A stretch of 64,000 bases of DNA from Balneolales bacterium ANBcel1 (GCA_029688905.1 JARULB010000004.1:248001-312000); one strand, 5' to 3'. Shown: positions 1 through 9,779, numbered from the stretch's first letter. Notes: generated by a model not told the origin, from the letters alone. A program made the numbers and translations.

Positions 1-432
1 ATTCTGGCCCTTACCCCGGCCGGGGGCCGGACCAAGGGCGTTGACAGTACCGACGACGCCGACCAGGCCCTGGATGCCATCCGGGAGCTGGCTCTCCGGC
101 ACGATGTCATCGTTTCGGTAAGCGGTAAAACCGATCACATTATCTCTGCAGAACAGCACATCCGGGTTCAAAACGGAACCGCCCTGATGGCGCGCATCAC
201 CGGAATGGGCTGCACCGCCTCGGCATTTACCGGTGCTTTTTGTGCCGTGAATGAGGAGTACCTCCAAGCCGCCGCCCACGCAATGGCGACCCTCGGCATT
301 GCCGGCGAAATTGCCGAAATGGACAGCCGCGGTCCCGGCAGCTTTCCGGTCGTTCTGCTTGACACCCTCGCGAAACTGGATGCGGAAACCGTCACCAAAC
401 TGGCCAAATTCGATGAAGGTGAGCAAAACTGA
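1..432 (+). CDS. thiM: Hydroxyethylthiazole kinase, C-terminal part
   Basis: Phosphorylates the thiazole alcohol 4-methyl-5-(2-hydroxyethyl)thiazole with ATP in the salvage arm of thiamine synthesis. Only the last 143 codons are present; the 5' end lies outside the window and the frame is open from base 1. The translation has the family motif ITGMGCTASA near the ATP/thiazole site and an upstream GVDSTD segment typical of ThiM. The 3' end overlaps thiE by 20 bases, and thiL and thiD follow, so this is a thiamine operon. The identification is firm. Only the start, and anything regulating the operon upstream (for example a TPP riboswitch), cannot be seen. Confidence 0.93.
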   Translation: MLALTPAGGRTKGVDSTDDADQALDAIRELALRHDVIVSVSGKTDHIISAEQHIRVQNGTALMARITGMGCTASAFTGAFCAVNEEYLQAAAHAMATLGIAGEIAEMDSRGPGSFPVVLLDTLAKLDAETVTKLAKFDEGEQN

Positions 433-1120
433 CTTATACAAGAAAGGGGCGCGGAGCCATCCTCCCGCCACATCCCGCCCGGCGACACCGGATTATCGCC
501 TCTATCTGGTAACCGACAGCGGGATGACCGGGCCCGGGCGCCTGGCAGATTGCGCGGCCGAAGCTGCCATGGGTGGAGCCACTATGGTCCAGTATCGAGA
601 AAAGTCCGCTTCCACCGCACAATTGATCCGGGAGGCAGAAACCCTGCTCCATAAGCTGCGGCCAATGGGTATTCCGCTCATCATCAACGACCGGGTGGAT
701 GTGGCCCTGGCTATCGGTGCCGACGGCGTACATGTCGGGCAGAACGACATGGATCCGCAAACGGCACGAAGGCTCATGGGACCCGATGCTATTATCGGCT
801 ATTCGGTTGAAACACCGGAACAGGCTCAAATGGCAGAGTTATGGGACATCGACTACCTGGGAGTGAGCCCGATTTTCGCAACACCGACCAAAACCGATAC
901 CGGAATCCCGTGGGGGCTGGACGGCCTTCGCACACTGCGGACATCCACACGCATTCCGCTTGTCGCTATTGGCGGTATGAACCGGGAAACCATCGCCGAA
1001 ACCCTCAAAGCCGGGGCCGACGGAGTTGCGGTTGTCTCGGCTATTTGTGCCGCCGGCGACCCCCGAATGGCCGCAAGGGAACTGCTGGCCATCATTGATT
1101 CGGCATTAAACGCAAAATGA
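413..1120 (+). CDS. thiE: Thiamine-phosphate synthase
   Basis: Joins HMP-pyrophosphate and thiazole phosphate to give thiamine phosphate, in the cytosol. The sequence shows a TIM-barrel ThiE: LYLVTDSG at the N-terminus, QYREK (pyrophosphate/Mg site), INDRVDVALAIGADGVHVGQ, a DYLGVSPIFATPTK segment, and a closing VAIGGM...GADGVAVVSAI phosphate-binding strand. The frame stays open back to 251, but ATG 413 (or GTG 419) fits the 210-240 residue family length and normal operon overlap better. It overlaps thiM by 20 bases and thiL by 4 (ATGA), so translation is probably coupled. The first 25 residues are a non-conserved extension. Confidence 0.95.
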   Translation: MKVSKTDLYKKGARSHPPATSRPATPDYRLYLVTDSGMTGPGRLADCAAEAAMGGATMVQYREKSASTAQLIREAETLLHKLRPMGIPLIINDRVDVALAIGADGVHVGQNDMDPQTARRLMGPDAIIGYSVETPEQAQMAELWDIDYLGVSPIFATPTKTDTGIPWGLDGLRTLRTSTRIPLVAIGGMNRETIAETLKAGADGVAVVSAICAAGDPRMAARELLAIIDSALNAK

Positions 1121-2193
1121 CAGCCATGGAAGAGCACCCCCTCAAACAAATCGGCGAATTCGGATTAATCGACCGGATATTATCCTGGTTCGGTGCCGAA
1201 ACGACCGACCTGGAAGGCGCCGGAGACGACTGTACCGTATTAAAACGCAACGGCGACTCCGTCGATCTGGTAACCACCGACCTGCTGATTGAAGAGACAC
1301 ATTTTCTGTTTGAAAAAATCACGCCATACCAACTTGGGCATAAAGCCCTGGCGGTTAATCTGAGCGATATCGCCGCTATGGGTGGTCGCCCCAAAAATGT
1401 CTGGCTCTCTATCGGACTCACCACACGGGCCGACCTCAACTGGCTCGAAGATTTTTTTTCGGGGATGAAGGACCTGGCTCATAAATACGGAGTCAAACTG
1501 ATGGGAGGCGATACCACACGCTCTCAGAATCACCTGGTCATTAATATCATGGTGACCGGTGAGGCTGCTCCCGACAGAGTGAAATTCCGATCCTCCGCCC
1601 GCCCGGACGACATCATTTTTGTAACCGATCCAGTCGGCGATTCCGGTGGCGGGCTGCAATTGCTGCTGGAGGGAGATCTCTACACAACCGATCCGGATGA
1701 GCAGAAACTGATAACCGCTCACAACCTGCCCTGGCCCTGTGTTGACGAAGGGGTTTGGCTGGGGCAGCAACCTGCCGTTCATGCCCTCATTGACGTATCG
1801 GACGGGATTTCATCGGACGCCGGGCATATTGCCAACCGATCCGGAGTGGCCATGAACATCGAGCTGTCAGCCCTGCCGATAAGCAGCGAACTGAGACGGG
1901 TCGCCCGGAAACGCAACTGGGACCCGGTGCAACTGGCCTGCTCGGCCGGTGAGGATTATGTTCTGATGGGTACATGCGCCCCGGCAGAATGGGACACCCT
2001 GTCAGTGCAATACCGCAACGTGTTCGACTCCGACCTGCATGCTGTGGGTACTGTTCGAAAAGTCAGCGGTGACGGGAAGAAGACGCATGAAAAGTCCGCG
2101 GGATTGCTCCGTGGAGGGGAAGTGCGCTTTACACGGAACGGCGAGCCTGCCGAACCCGGCCGCCCCGGCTTTGACCATTTCAGGAGCGCCTGA
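1117..2193 (+). CDS. thiL: Thiamine-monophosphate kinase
   Basis: Phosphorylates thiamine monophosphate to thiamine pyrophosphate, the last step of the pathway. The AIRS/PurM fold is visible: GDDCTVL, then VNLSDIAAMGG, MGGDTTRS with the metal-binding Asp, and a C-terminal DVSDGISSDAGHI followed by GEDYVLMG. At 358 residues it is slightly longer than usual because of a 30-residue basic tail. The ATG at 1117 shares ATGA with the thiE stop. A second in-frame ATG at 1126 is also possible. It is third of four genes in the thi operon. Confidence 0.95.
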   Translation: MTAMEEHPLKQIGEFGLIDRILSWFGAETTDLEGAGDDCTVLKRNGDSVDLVTTDLLIEETHFLFEKITPYQLGHKALAVNLSDIAAMGGRPKNVWLSIGLTTRADLNWLEDFFSGMKDLAHKYGVKLMGGDTTRSQNHLVINIMVTGEAAPDRVKFRSSARPDDIIFVTDPVGDSGGGLQLLLEGDLYTTDPDEQKLITAHNLPWPCVDEGVWLGQQPAVHALIDVSDGISSDAGHIANRSGVAMNIELSALPISSELRRVARKRNWDPVQLACSAGEDYVLMGTCAPAEWDTLSVQYRNVFDSDLHAVGTVRKVSGDGKKTHEKSAGLLRGGEVRFTRNGEPAEPGRPGFDHFRSA

Positions 2194-2284
2194 AACGGTG
2201 CCCCGGTTGCAATTCCAACCGTGACGCAAAAACGCAGTTTCCAGTCAAAATCACAGCAATGTTCATCCTTTCAACGATAGACCG

Positions 2285-3133
2285 ATGCACCCTCCAAAAG
2301 TACTTGCCATAGCAGGCTCTGACAGCGGCGGCGGAGCCGGCATCCAGGCGGACCTCAAAACATTTTCGGCGCTGCAGTGTTATGGCATGAGCGTAATCAC
2401 CGCCCTCACCGCACAGAATACCCGCAGCGTGACAGCCATCCACGATGTGCCGTCCGGGTTTATTCGCGATCAGATGGAAGCTGTATTCAGCGATATCGGG
2501 GTTGATGCCGTCAAAATCGGCATGTTGAACCGGCCGGAGGTGATCCACACGGTCACCGAAGTTCTTTCCCGTTACAAACCGCCGCATATTGTCCTGGACC
2601 CGGTTATGGTTGCCAAAAGCGGAGACCGGCTGCTGCAGGATGAGGCGATCACCGCCCTGAAAACGGAACTGCTCCCATTGGCTACCCTCATCACACCGAA
2701 CCTGCCGGAAGCCGGTGTATTGACCGGCACGGATGTAACAAACCGTCAGCAAATGGAACATGCGGGGCGGGCACTGCTGGCAATGGGTCCCGAGGCCGTG
2801 CTGGTAAAAGGGGGACACCTCACCGGCTCGGATCTCAGTCCCGACTGCCTCATTGAACATGCCGCTGAACATCCGGCGGATATGTCCGATAGCAGTATAC
2901 AGGTCACATTACGGTGGTATGAAATGCCGCGGGTCGAAACCCGCAACAACCACGGGACCGGCTGCACCCTGTCATCCGCCATAACAGCGTTACTGGCCAG
3001 GGGCATGAGTCGTGAACAGGCTGTCGGCAGCGCGCTTTCCTATGTAAACCGGGCGCTGCGAAAATCCGTCGACTGGCAGATCGGCCAGGGGTACGGCCCG
3101 GTGCACCATTTTCATCCTTTGTGGCCGGTCTAG
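2285..3133 (+). CDS. thiD: Hydroxymethylpyrimidine/phosphomethylpyrimidine kinase
   Basis: Phosphorylates HMP and HMP-P in the pyrimidine branch of thiamine synthesis. It begins with the ribokinase-like signature VLAIAGSDSGGGAGIQADLK, followed by LDPVMVAKSGDRLL and the catalytic anion-hole motif NNHGTGCTLSSAI near residue 220. Its length of 282 residues is typical. It lies 91 bases after thiL on the same strand and probably closes the operon. No obvious intrinsic terminator was seen in the 222 bases before the convergent floA gene. Confidence 0.96.
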   Translation: MHPPKVLAIAGSDSGGGAGIQADLKTFSALQCYGMSVITALTAQNTRSVTAIHDVPSGFIRDQMEAVFSDIGVDAVKIGMLNRPEVIHTVTEVLSRYKPPHIVLDPVMVAKSGDRLLQDEAITALKTELLPLATLITPNLPEAGVLTGTDVTNRQQMEHAGRALLAMGPEAVLVKGGHLTGSDLSPDCLIEHAAEHPADMSDSSIQVTLRWYEMPRVETRNNHGTGCTLSSAITALLARGMSREQAVGSALSYVNRALRKSVDWQIGQGYGPVHHFHPLWPV

Positions 3134-3355
3134 CCACGGCACGGTTGGGTGCGCCCGGCTCTCTGTAGTATGGGATGAATATGAATACGTTCGGTGGCGT
3201 TGATCTCTCCGGATTGCGGCACCAATAGAAGCATACAGTCACATTCACCAACAGGAGCACACCGGCACATCGGGGGAAAGCGATATAACGCGATCCCCGG
3301 CCAATGCATCACCTGCACCGGCCGGAGAATCCACGTTCAAACAGTCAGCTAACGG

Positions 3356-4384
3356 TTACTTGCGTCGGCCGGAGGATTTTTCATCATCCGGATCGCCGGT
3401 ATCCTTCGATTCGGTGCCTTTGGCGATCGATTCGCGCATATCAGTGTCGGACATTACGTTTTTCATGTTGTAATAATCCATGACACCCAGCTTACCGCTG
3501 CGGAAGGCTTCGGCAATGGCTTTCGGAACCTCGGCTTCGGCCTCAACCACACGAGCCTGCATCTCTTCGATCTTGGCGCGATTCTCCTGCTCGACGGCAA
3601 CAGCCATCGCGCGGCGCTCTTCAGCGCGTGCACGGGCGACTTTAAGGTCGGCGCTTGCCTGATCGGTCTGCAGTTTCGCACCGATGTTCTCACCGACATC
3701 CACATCCGCGATATCAATGGAAAGAATATCAAACGCAGTGCCGCTGTCAAGCCCTTTGTCCAGTACCGTCTTGGTAATCTGATCCGGATTCTCGAGTACC
3801 GCTTTGTGATCAGTGGAGGAACCGACAGTCGAAACAATCCCTTCACCCACACGGGCCAGGACGGTCTCTTCGGTCGCGCCACCCACGAGGCGATCGAGGT
3901 TGGCCCGCACGGTCACACGAGCGGTCGCTTTCACCTGAATACCGTCCTTGGCAAGCGCGGTAATCACCGGGGTGTTGATCACTTTGGGGTTCACCGAAAT
4001 CTGAACCGCCTCGAATACGTCACGGCCGGCCAGGTCGATAGCGGCCGCCCGTTCGAAACCGAGAGCAATGTTGGCCTTGTCAGCCGAAATAAGGGCGTTG
4101 ACCACTCTCTGAACATTTCCACCGGCCAGGTAGTGAGCTTCCAGCATGCCGATTTCCACATCTTTGAGGCCCGCCTTGGTGGCGGTAATAGCGGCTTTGA
4201 CAATCGGGCCGGGAGGCACCTTGCGAAGGCGCATGGCCACCAGGTCACGGAAAATACCGATGCGCACTCCGGAAAAAAGCGCAGTGATCCAGAGTCCGAT
4301 GGGAACAAAATAGAAGAAAATGAATAGCAGGAGGATACCCCCGGCTATCATTCCAAGGGGAAAATAGGCGTCCATAGATCCCAC
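3356..4384 (-). CDS. floA: Flotillin-like membrane scaffold protein FloA (UPF0365)
   Basis: Flotillin-like proteins organise membrane microdomains and affect membrane fluidity and assembly of protein complexes. The protein has an N-terminal hydrophobic hairpin (about residues 8-38, with many Phe/Ile/Leu), then a PHB/SPFH-like domain containing [20 protein letters not shown], and a coiled-coil Ala/Glu-rich segment (about 225-300). The tail is hydrophilic and charged. Length of 342 residues is normal. On the minus strand it follows an NfeD-family gene, the standard partner of flotillins, though separated by 420 bases. Function is assigned by family similarity. Confidence 0.93.
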   Translation of the reverse strand: MGSMDAYFPLGMIAGGILLLFIFFYFVPIGLWITALFSGVRIGIFRDLVAMRLRKVPPGPIVKAAITATKAGLKDVEIGMLEAHYLAGGNVQRVVNALISADKANIALGFERAAAIDLAGRDVFEAVQISVNPKVINTPVITALAKDGIQVKATARVTVRANLDRLVGGATEETVLARVGEGIVSTVGSSTDHKAVLENPDQITKTVLDKGLDSGTAFDILSIDIADVDVGENIGAKLQTDQASADLKVARARAEERRAMAVAVEQENRAKIEEMQARVVEAEAEVPKAIAEAFRSGKLGVMDYYNMKNVMSDTDMRESIAKGTESKDTGDPDDEKSSGRRK

Positions 4385-4804
4385 AAATTAGTAGTTGATT
4401 AAAAAAATCCGGAATCACCAGTTACGATTCGGCAATCACCGGTTTATTGTGGATGCGTGCCGCGGAAAATACCGCACCCGCTTGCCTTTAAGAACGGCAT
4501 GGCGGGACTTGGTTAACGAGGTACTGCATCTGCTATAAAAAATCGTATTCCGTGAAATATAATGAGGTGTGCCATGGATACCAACCAGTCGCTACGGTTT
4601 TTCGGATATTTATCAGCGGTATTGGTTTCAGTGGGTCGGGTTTGGCAACAACCGGCTGCAACCCGACAGAAAGCGGCGCCAAGAAATGCGGTATCCCGGG
4701 AAAGCTGGAAGCGGGCCTGAAGTGATCCGGATTCGCTATCACTCTTCGACGCTGATTTACATTATTCAAACTCCAGGATCGGGGGTGGATACGATTCAGA
4801 ACCG
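4385..4804. other. 420-base spacer between nfeD and floA
   Basis: No convincing gene is seen here. Short ORFs occur on both strands (for example 4569-4838 plus and 4533-4811 minus) but resemble nothing known. The part next to nfeD contains a near-copy of the nfeD 3' end, listed separately. The spacer is large for a co-transcribed nfeD-floA pair, so floA may have its own promoter here. I did not find one I could defend. Confidence 0.5.
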
Positions 4805-4821
4805 CTACCACTCTTCGACGC
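4734..4821. repeat. Direct repeat copying the nfeD 3' end
   Basis: The 19-base segment CGCTATCACTCTTCGACGC (4734-4752) recurs at 4803-4821 with one change (CGCTACCACTCTTCGACGC), 69 bases apart. The second copy contains the last codons and stop of nfeD on the minus strand. This looks like a short duplication of the gene end left in the spacer. It could also be slippage or chance. Confidence 0.55.
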
Positions 4822-6172
4822 GGGTTACGACCACTTGACCGGCGGCGGTGGATATGACCTTCACGCGCGTCCCCTTGTCGATATACTCACCATCGGAAAC
4901 CACATCAACACGACGGTCACCGATCCTGGCGGTGCCGGAGATTCTGAGGGTGGTAAGTGTGACCCCTTCCTGCCCCATAAGATCATCCCTGCTGGAATAG
5001 GAGGTATAGCCGGAGTCTTTGTCGGTGGATCTGGTGAGTACAAGTCGACCAAAAAAAGGTGTTTTCATAGCATAGCGCAGTGTGGATCCGATAAAAGCAA
5101 ATGTCAGAACCAGGGTGATGAACAGAGTCCAGAGCTGGATTCTCATCTCCTCAAGCTGAGGAAAATTGAAACCTACGTTGCCAACCAGAGAAGCGAAAAG
5201 CCCGAAAAAGAGCAGAACGATCCCTGTAATACCCGCGATTCCGAATCCGGGCAGCACAAATAGCTCCACGAGAATCAACCCGATGCCAAGGATTACGATG
5301 AGAATTTCCCAGAACTGCGCCAGCCCCATAATGTAGAGTGGCAGAAAGAAGAGCAACGCGCCGATACCGGCGATGGCTCCGGCGAATCCGATACCGGGCG
5401 ACTGCAGCTCGAAATAGAGTCCGCCCAGCATCATCAGCATCAGGAGGCTCTGGAGGATCGGGGAAGCGAAAAACCGGATCACCGACTCTTGCCAGCGTTC
5501 ATCAACATCAAACAGTTCGACCTCCTCCCACCCCATTTCGGCGGCCACTTCCCGAATTGAGCGCACCGTAGCGGTGGAAACGTTGAGTGCCAGGGCTTCG
5601 GAGGCGCTCAACGTGAGCAACTCACCTTCGGCGATGATCCCTTCGATTTCAATGCGTTCATCTACCATTGCCTCTGCTACTGCAGGATCGTAACCTTTGG
5701 CTTCGGCGGTGGAGCGCATGAGTCCGCGCATGTAACTCTGCAGTTTTTCGTCGGCTTTCTCCCCGGTTCCGTCAACGACGGTAGCGGCACCGATGGAACC
5801 TCCGGGCGCCATGAAAATATTGCTGGTTGCATAAGAAATTAGGGCTCCGGCCGAAGCTGCGTTGGCATCGATGAACGTGACGACGGTGAGGTCGGTCGCA
5901 AGCAACCGCTTTCGGATTTTGTCGGCGGCATCAACAAGTCCGCCGAATGTATCCATATGCAAAATAACCCCGGCCGTCCGATCGTCGGATTCCGCGACGG
6001 AGAGTCCACGGTCGATATACATGTAAAGGCCGTTGTCGATAAGCCCTTCCACCCGGATAACATACACCTTGTCCCCGGTTTCATTTGCATAAGCCTTCCA
6101 TAGTGCGGCAGGCGCCAGGGTTGCGGTGGCGGCCACCAGGAGCATTCCGGTAATTGCGAACCATTTATTCAT
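4805..6172 (-). CDS. nfeD: NfeD-family membrane-bound ClpP-class serine protease
   Basis: A membrane serine protease, normally paired with stomatin/flotillin proteins. Residues 1-30 form a signal peptide or anchor. Residues 35-210 form a ClpP/SppA-like domain with HMDTFGG and the nucleophile segment NAASAGALIS (Ser107), with Lys in DEKLQSY (about 143) as probable general base. Residues 235-370 hold four or five hydrophobic segments, and the end is an OB-fold NfeD domain (GTARIGDRRVDVVSDGEYIDKGTRVKVI). Full length at 455 residues. A terminator-like hairpin sits in its leader at 6211-6245. Confidence 0.93.
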   Translation of the reverse strand: MNKWFAITGMLLVAATATLAPAALWKAYANETGDKVYVIRVEGLIDNGLYMYIDRGLSVAESDDRTAGVILHMDTFGGLVDAADKIRKRLLATDLTVVTFIDANAASAGALISYATSNIFMAPGGSIGAATVVDGTGEKADEKLQSYMRGLMRSTAEAKGYDPAVAEAMVDERIEIEGIIAEGELLTLSASEALALNVSTATVRSIREVAAEMGWEEVELFDVDERWQESVIRFFASPILQSLLMLMMLGGLYFELQSPGIGFAGAIAGIGALLFFLPLYIMGLAQFWEILIVILGIGLILVELFVLPGFGIAGITGIVLLFFGLFASLVGNVGFNFPQLEEMRIQLWTLFITLVLTFAFIGSTLRYAMKTPFFGRLVLTRSTDKDSGYTSYSSRDDLMGQEGVTLTTLRISGTARIGDRRVDVVSDGEYIDKGTRVKVISTAAGQVVVTRVEEW

Positions 6173-6210
6173 GTCGATTTGTCTTGCTGTTGGGATATCA
6201 GCGCAGGGGT

Positions 6211-6245
6211 GAAAAACAGGGCTGTCAGCACATCCGACAGCCCTG
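6211..6245 (-). terminator. Terminator-like hairpin in the nfeD leader
   Basis: CAGGGCTGTC (6217-6226) and GACAGCCCTG (6236-6245) form a perfect 10-pair stem with a 9-base loop. On the minus strand it is followed by a run of five T (6212-6216). It lies about 40 bases upstream of the nfeD start, with no minus-strand gene before it. It could be a leader attenuator or a block to antisense transcription from the divergent receptor region. Confidence 0.6.
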
Positions 6246-6441
6246 AAACAAGAGGATTAACAATACGTAAAGGTACAAAAAATTGCATATTTTCGTTGTA
6301 CGCAATCCGTGGGAAAAAGTTAAATTGCAACGCGGTTTCGACAGCGGTTGCCGGTTCGGTCGGCACCTGCTCCGGTTCAGCGCTTCATCAACAGAACCAC
6401 CCCGCTTTCGTCAGAATTCAGTCCGTCCGAAGAATCCGCAG

Positions 6442-8772
6442 ATGCGCACGTTCGCCAATTACTATCCCCTTATTGTCTCGATCCTCTTTGTCGTTGTTTT
6501 CGCCGGCATGACTCCGGCCGCCGGTGATACAGGAAGCGCAGGCGGCAACGGTTCGCCGCCGGCCAACCCCGGCACGGCAACCGAAGAACAGACGACCAGA
6601 GCATCGATTAACGGGTTTATTCGTGATGCTGATAACGGAGAAACCCTGATGGGAGCCACCATTCTGCTGATGGATACCAGTCGTGGAGCCACGACCAACC
6701 ACTCCGGATACTATATTGTCAACAATATCCCGCCCGGTACCTATACCGTCCGCTTTTCCTATCTGGGGTACAACGAAAAGCGGGTGGAAGTCACGCTCGA
6801 AGCCGGCGACGGCCTTCGCATCGACATCGATCTCGAACCCGCCGAGTTCGTCCTTGACGAGCTGGTGGTGACGTCGGCCCGCGAGCGCGAAGAACGGCAG
6901 AATATCGGTACCGCGTCGGTCTCCACGGAGCTCATCAAAAGCGTGCCGTCGGTTCTGCAGGCCGATGTGTTCCGCTCCGTCCAGTTGCTGCCCGGCGTCA
7001 AGGCGGCTTCCGATTTTTCCAGCGGCCTCTACATCCGCGGAGGCGGGCCCGATCAGACGCTCATCCTGCTCGACCGCACCACCGTTTACAATCCCTCCCA
7101 TTTTTTCGGATTCTTTTCGACTTTCAACCCCGATGCCATCAAGGATGTCCGGCTCTACAAAGGCGCCTACCCCGCTTCATACGGCGGCAGGCTCGGTTCA
7201 GTGCTTGATGTGTACAACAAGGACGGCAACCGCTACGAAACCCGGGGCTCACTGAGCCTGGGCATGCTTTCCTCACGAGCCATGATCGAAGGGCCCTACT
7301 CCAGAGGATCCTATATGCTGGCGGTTCGCCGATCTACACTGGAGCCATTGCTGGCCGCTCTGCGCACATCGGTCGACAATGTCCCGCACGCCTTCTATTT
7401 CTACGATATAAATGCCAAAATCAACTACGACCACTGGGACAACAACCGGCTGAGTATCGCCGCCTACACCGGTACCGACAAGGTTCGCTTTCCGTTTGGT
7501 GACGACAGCCAGTTCAACCTGTTTTACGGCAACCGAACCCTGAGCATCGACTGGACCCACCTCCTCTCCCGGCGCACTTTCACCAACATCACCATAACCG
7601 GTTCGGAGTATTTCAACGACCCTGCTTTTGAATTCGGCGGCACCGATTTCGAGCGGCAGAACCGCATTTACGACATCTCCGCCAAAGCAGATCTGGAGTG
7701 GATTCCGTCCGGCGAGTTTGAATTGCTGGCCGGCTTTTGGGGCGGTCGCAAAACCTTCCGGCTCAGGGACTACTTCGACGATCAGATGACCATGGATGAA
7801 CGCATCGGCGCCGATTACGGCTCCCTCTACCTGCAAAACATCTGGAGGCCCCGGGACCGCTGGATCATCAACGCTGGCCTGCGTGCCAACTATTTCAGCA
7901 GCGGTGATTATTTCCGACTCGATCCCCGACTGAGCGTCGAGTATTATCTGACTCCCGAAACCCGCCTCCAGGCTGCCTACGGCCGCTACCACCAGTTCCT
8001 TACCCTGCTCACCAACGAAGCCATATCCGCTTTCGATCTCTGGCTGATAACCGATACCGGCGTACCTCCCGCCTACGGCGATCAGTTCGTACTGGGCGTC
8101 AAAAACAGCTCCCTGCCCGGGTACAATTTCGAGTTTGAACTCTATTACCGAACCATGCGCGACCTGTTCGAGTTTGATCCCTTTCTGGCTGACGCTGCAG
8201 GCCTGGATTACGCCGAGCTCTTCCGCTTTGGCGAGGGATACGCCGCCGGTTTCGAAACCTTCCTTGAAAAAACACGCGGACGCCTTTACGGATTTATCGG
8301 ATATACATGGGGCATCACCCGCCGGAAATTTGAAGGCTTCAACCGCGACCGGTTCTACCCGCCGAAATACGACCGCATCCACGATATCAATGTGGTTGCC
8401 AACTACCAGCTGAGCAGCCGCTGGACCGCCTCCGCCGTGTTTAATTACGCTACGGGCCAGGCATACACCGAACCGCTCGGTCGCACCGCACTCTCCTCCA
8501 ACCCCTTTGACGGAGGAACCGTGGATGCCATTGTCGTAGGACGTGTGAACGCATCCCGATTACCCGCATACCACCGGCTGGATATCGGTTTTACCCGGCA
8601 AAGCTCATTTTTTGGAATCGCCGAGTCGGAGTGGCAGTTCCAGGCGATCAACCTCTACTCCAGACGCAATGTCTGGTTTTACATGTATGATTTCGACGAA
8701 AACCCGGTTAAGCGCGAGGAAGCCACCATGCTACCCATAATACCGGTCGTAGGCTACACCATACATTTTTAA
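6442..8772 (+). CDS. TonB-dependent receptor with carboxypeptidase-regulatory-like N-terminus
   Basis: Outer-membrane beta-barrel transporter driven by TonB; substrate unknown. The frame is open from 6283, but ATG 6442 starts directly before a signal peptide (YYPLIVSILFVVVFAGMTPA), giving 776 residues. After a Gly/Pro/Thr-rich linker comes a CarboxypepD_reg-like domain (INGFIRDADNGETLMGATI ... GYNEKRVEVTLEAG), then a plug with LQADVFRSVQLLPGV and GLYIRGGGPDQTLILLD, and a barrel ending in an aromatic strand (VVGYTIHF). A lipoprotein gene begins two bases after the stop. The same gene order recurs at 54464-57586. The family is firm; the ligand is not known. Confidence 0.9.
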   Translation: MRTFANYYPLIVSILFVVVFAGMTPAAGDTGSAGGNGSPPANPGTATEEQTTRASINGFIRDADNGETLMGATILLMDTSRGATTNHSGYYIVNNIPPGTYTVRFSYLGYNEKRVEVTLEAGDGLRIDIDLEPAEFVLDELVVTSAREREERQNIGTASVSTELIKSVPSVLQADVFRSVQLLPGVKAASDFSSGLYIRGGGPDQTLILLDRTTVYNPSHFFGFFSTFNPDAIKDVRLYKGAYPASYGGRLGSVLDVYNKDGNRYETRGSLSLGMLSSRAMIEGPYSRGSYMLAVRRSTLEPLLAALRTSVDNVPHAFYFYDINAKINYDHWDNNRLSIAAYTGTDKVRFPFGDDSQFNLFYGNRTLSIDWTHLLSRRTFTNITITGSEYFNDPAFEFGGTDFERQNRIYDISAKADLEWIPSGEFELLAGFWGGRKTFRLRDYFDDQMTMDERIGADYGSLYLQNIWRPRDRWIINAGLRANYFSSGDYFRLDPRLSVEYYLTPETRLQAAYGRYHQFLTLLTNEAISAFDLWLITDTGVPPAYGDQFVLGVKNSSLPGYNFEFELYYRTMRDLFEFDPFLADAAGLDYAELFRFGEGYAAGFETFLEKTRGRLYGFIGYTWGITRRKFEGFNRDRFYPPKYDRIHDINVVANYQLSSRWTASAVFNYATGQAYTEPLGRTALSSNPFDGGTVDAIVVGRVNASRLPAYHRLDIGFTRQSSFFGIAESEWQFQAINLYSRRNVWFYMYDFDENPVKREEATMLPIIPVVGYTIHF

Positions 8773-8774
8773 CC

Positions 8775-9779
8775 ATGCCATATTCCGAACGAACCCATAA
8801 GGATCCGTCTCTGCACACGAACCCTGCCCGGCCCCGTACAACGCCGGGCACCGGTTCCGGTGTATTTCTGTTGTTCTGGCTGATGGCCTTCGCTGCCGTG
8901 TCCCTTGTGCCGGCAGGATGCGAACTGTACAGGCAGGATGACTATGAAGAGCAGTTTGTCGTTGAAAGCTACCTGATTGCCGGAGAACCGCTTCCGGAGG
9001 TACGCCTGTCGATTACGGCGCCTTTTGATGAAAGCTATTATTTTGAGGAGCGGGCCGTCGGCGATGCCGACATAACCATCTCATGGTATGATGAGGGCGG
9101 GCAGCGCCGGTCCAGCTTCCGCTATATCGAACAAGAGCGCGGTATTTACATTCCGGCGGAACCGGACCGGGCGACAGAGGTTGAGCCGCGCCATATGTAC
9201 CGGCTGGAAGCCGATGTGCCCCTTGCGAGCGGAACCCTTCACCGTATAGAAGCGGAAACCGTCATCCCGGATACTTTCTCGGTGATGGAGGTTGTCCGCA
9301 ACCGGGCCGTTTACCAGGACCCGGAACAGCTCGAGTTCCGGATTACACGCAACCGTCAGGCCGGCCGGCAAAACCATTATATATATTCTACCGAATCCCT
9401 TGAGCCGTACGAAGAAAATCTGACACCCTTCTGGGATGACATCACAGACGATCTGGACGATGCCATCCGCATACGGACCGGTATTGTCAATGAAGAGAAT
9501 TTCGATATCAATCCCGACGGCACCCTCACACTGCGCATGCCCTGGATCGGGATCGCGTTCTACGGGCAGAATATCATTTCGACCTTTTCCATCGACAATA
9601 ACACCTATGATTTCTTCCGTTCACAACCGGTGCAGGCCGGAGGGGGCGCAGGATCCATATCCCCCGGAGAAATCCAGAACATCATCTACCATGTAGATGG
9701 TGGAATCGGCCTGTTCGGAGGCATGTCGAAACTGGATATCCTGGTAACGGTCGACCGCCCGCCTTCGCCGCAACCCTGA
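8775..9779 (+). CDS. DUF4249-like lipoprotein
   Basis: Probable surface or periplasmic lipoprotein working with the receptor encoded immediately upstream. A cytosolic N-terminal extension of about 30 residues precedes a hydrophobic segment and the lipobox LVPAGC (Cys near residue 52). The mature part opens with YEEQFVVESYLIAGEPLPEVRLSITAPFDE, the usual opening of DUF4249 proteins, and is rich in beta-strand-like sequence. It starts two bases after the receptor stop, so it is almost certainly co-transcribed. A later start nearer the signal peptide is possible. The molecular role is unknown. Confidence 0.75.
   Translation: MPYSERTHKDPSLHTNPARPRTTPGTGSGVFLLFWLMAFAAVSLVPAGCELYRQDDYEEQFVVESYLIAGEPLPEVRLSITAPFDESYYFEERAVGDADITISWYDEGGQRRSSFRYIEQERGIYIPAEPDRATEVEPRHMYRLEADVPLASGTLHRIEAETVIPDTFSVMEVVRNRAVYQDPEQLEFRITRNRQAGRQNHYIYSTESLEPYEENLTPFWDDITDDLDDAIRIRTGIVNEENFDINPDGTLTLRMPWIGIAFYGQNIISTFSIDNNTYDFFRSQPVQAGGGAGSISPGEIQNIIYHVDGGIGLFGGMSKLDILVTVDRPPSPQP

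Noticed and set aside
7273-8382. 369-codon minus-strand ORF
   Set aside because: Shadow of the TonB receptor gene on the opposite strand.
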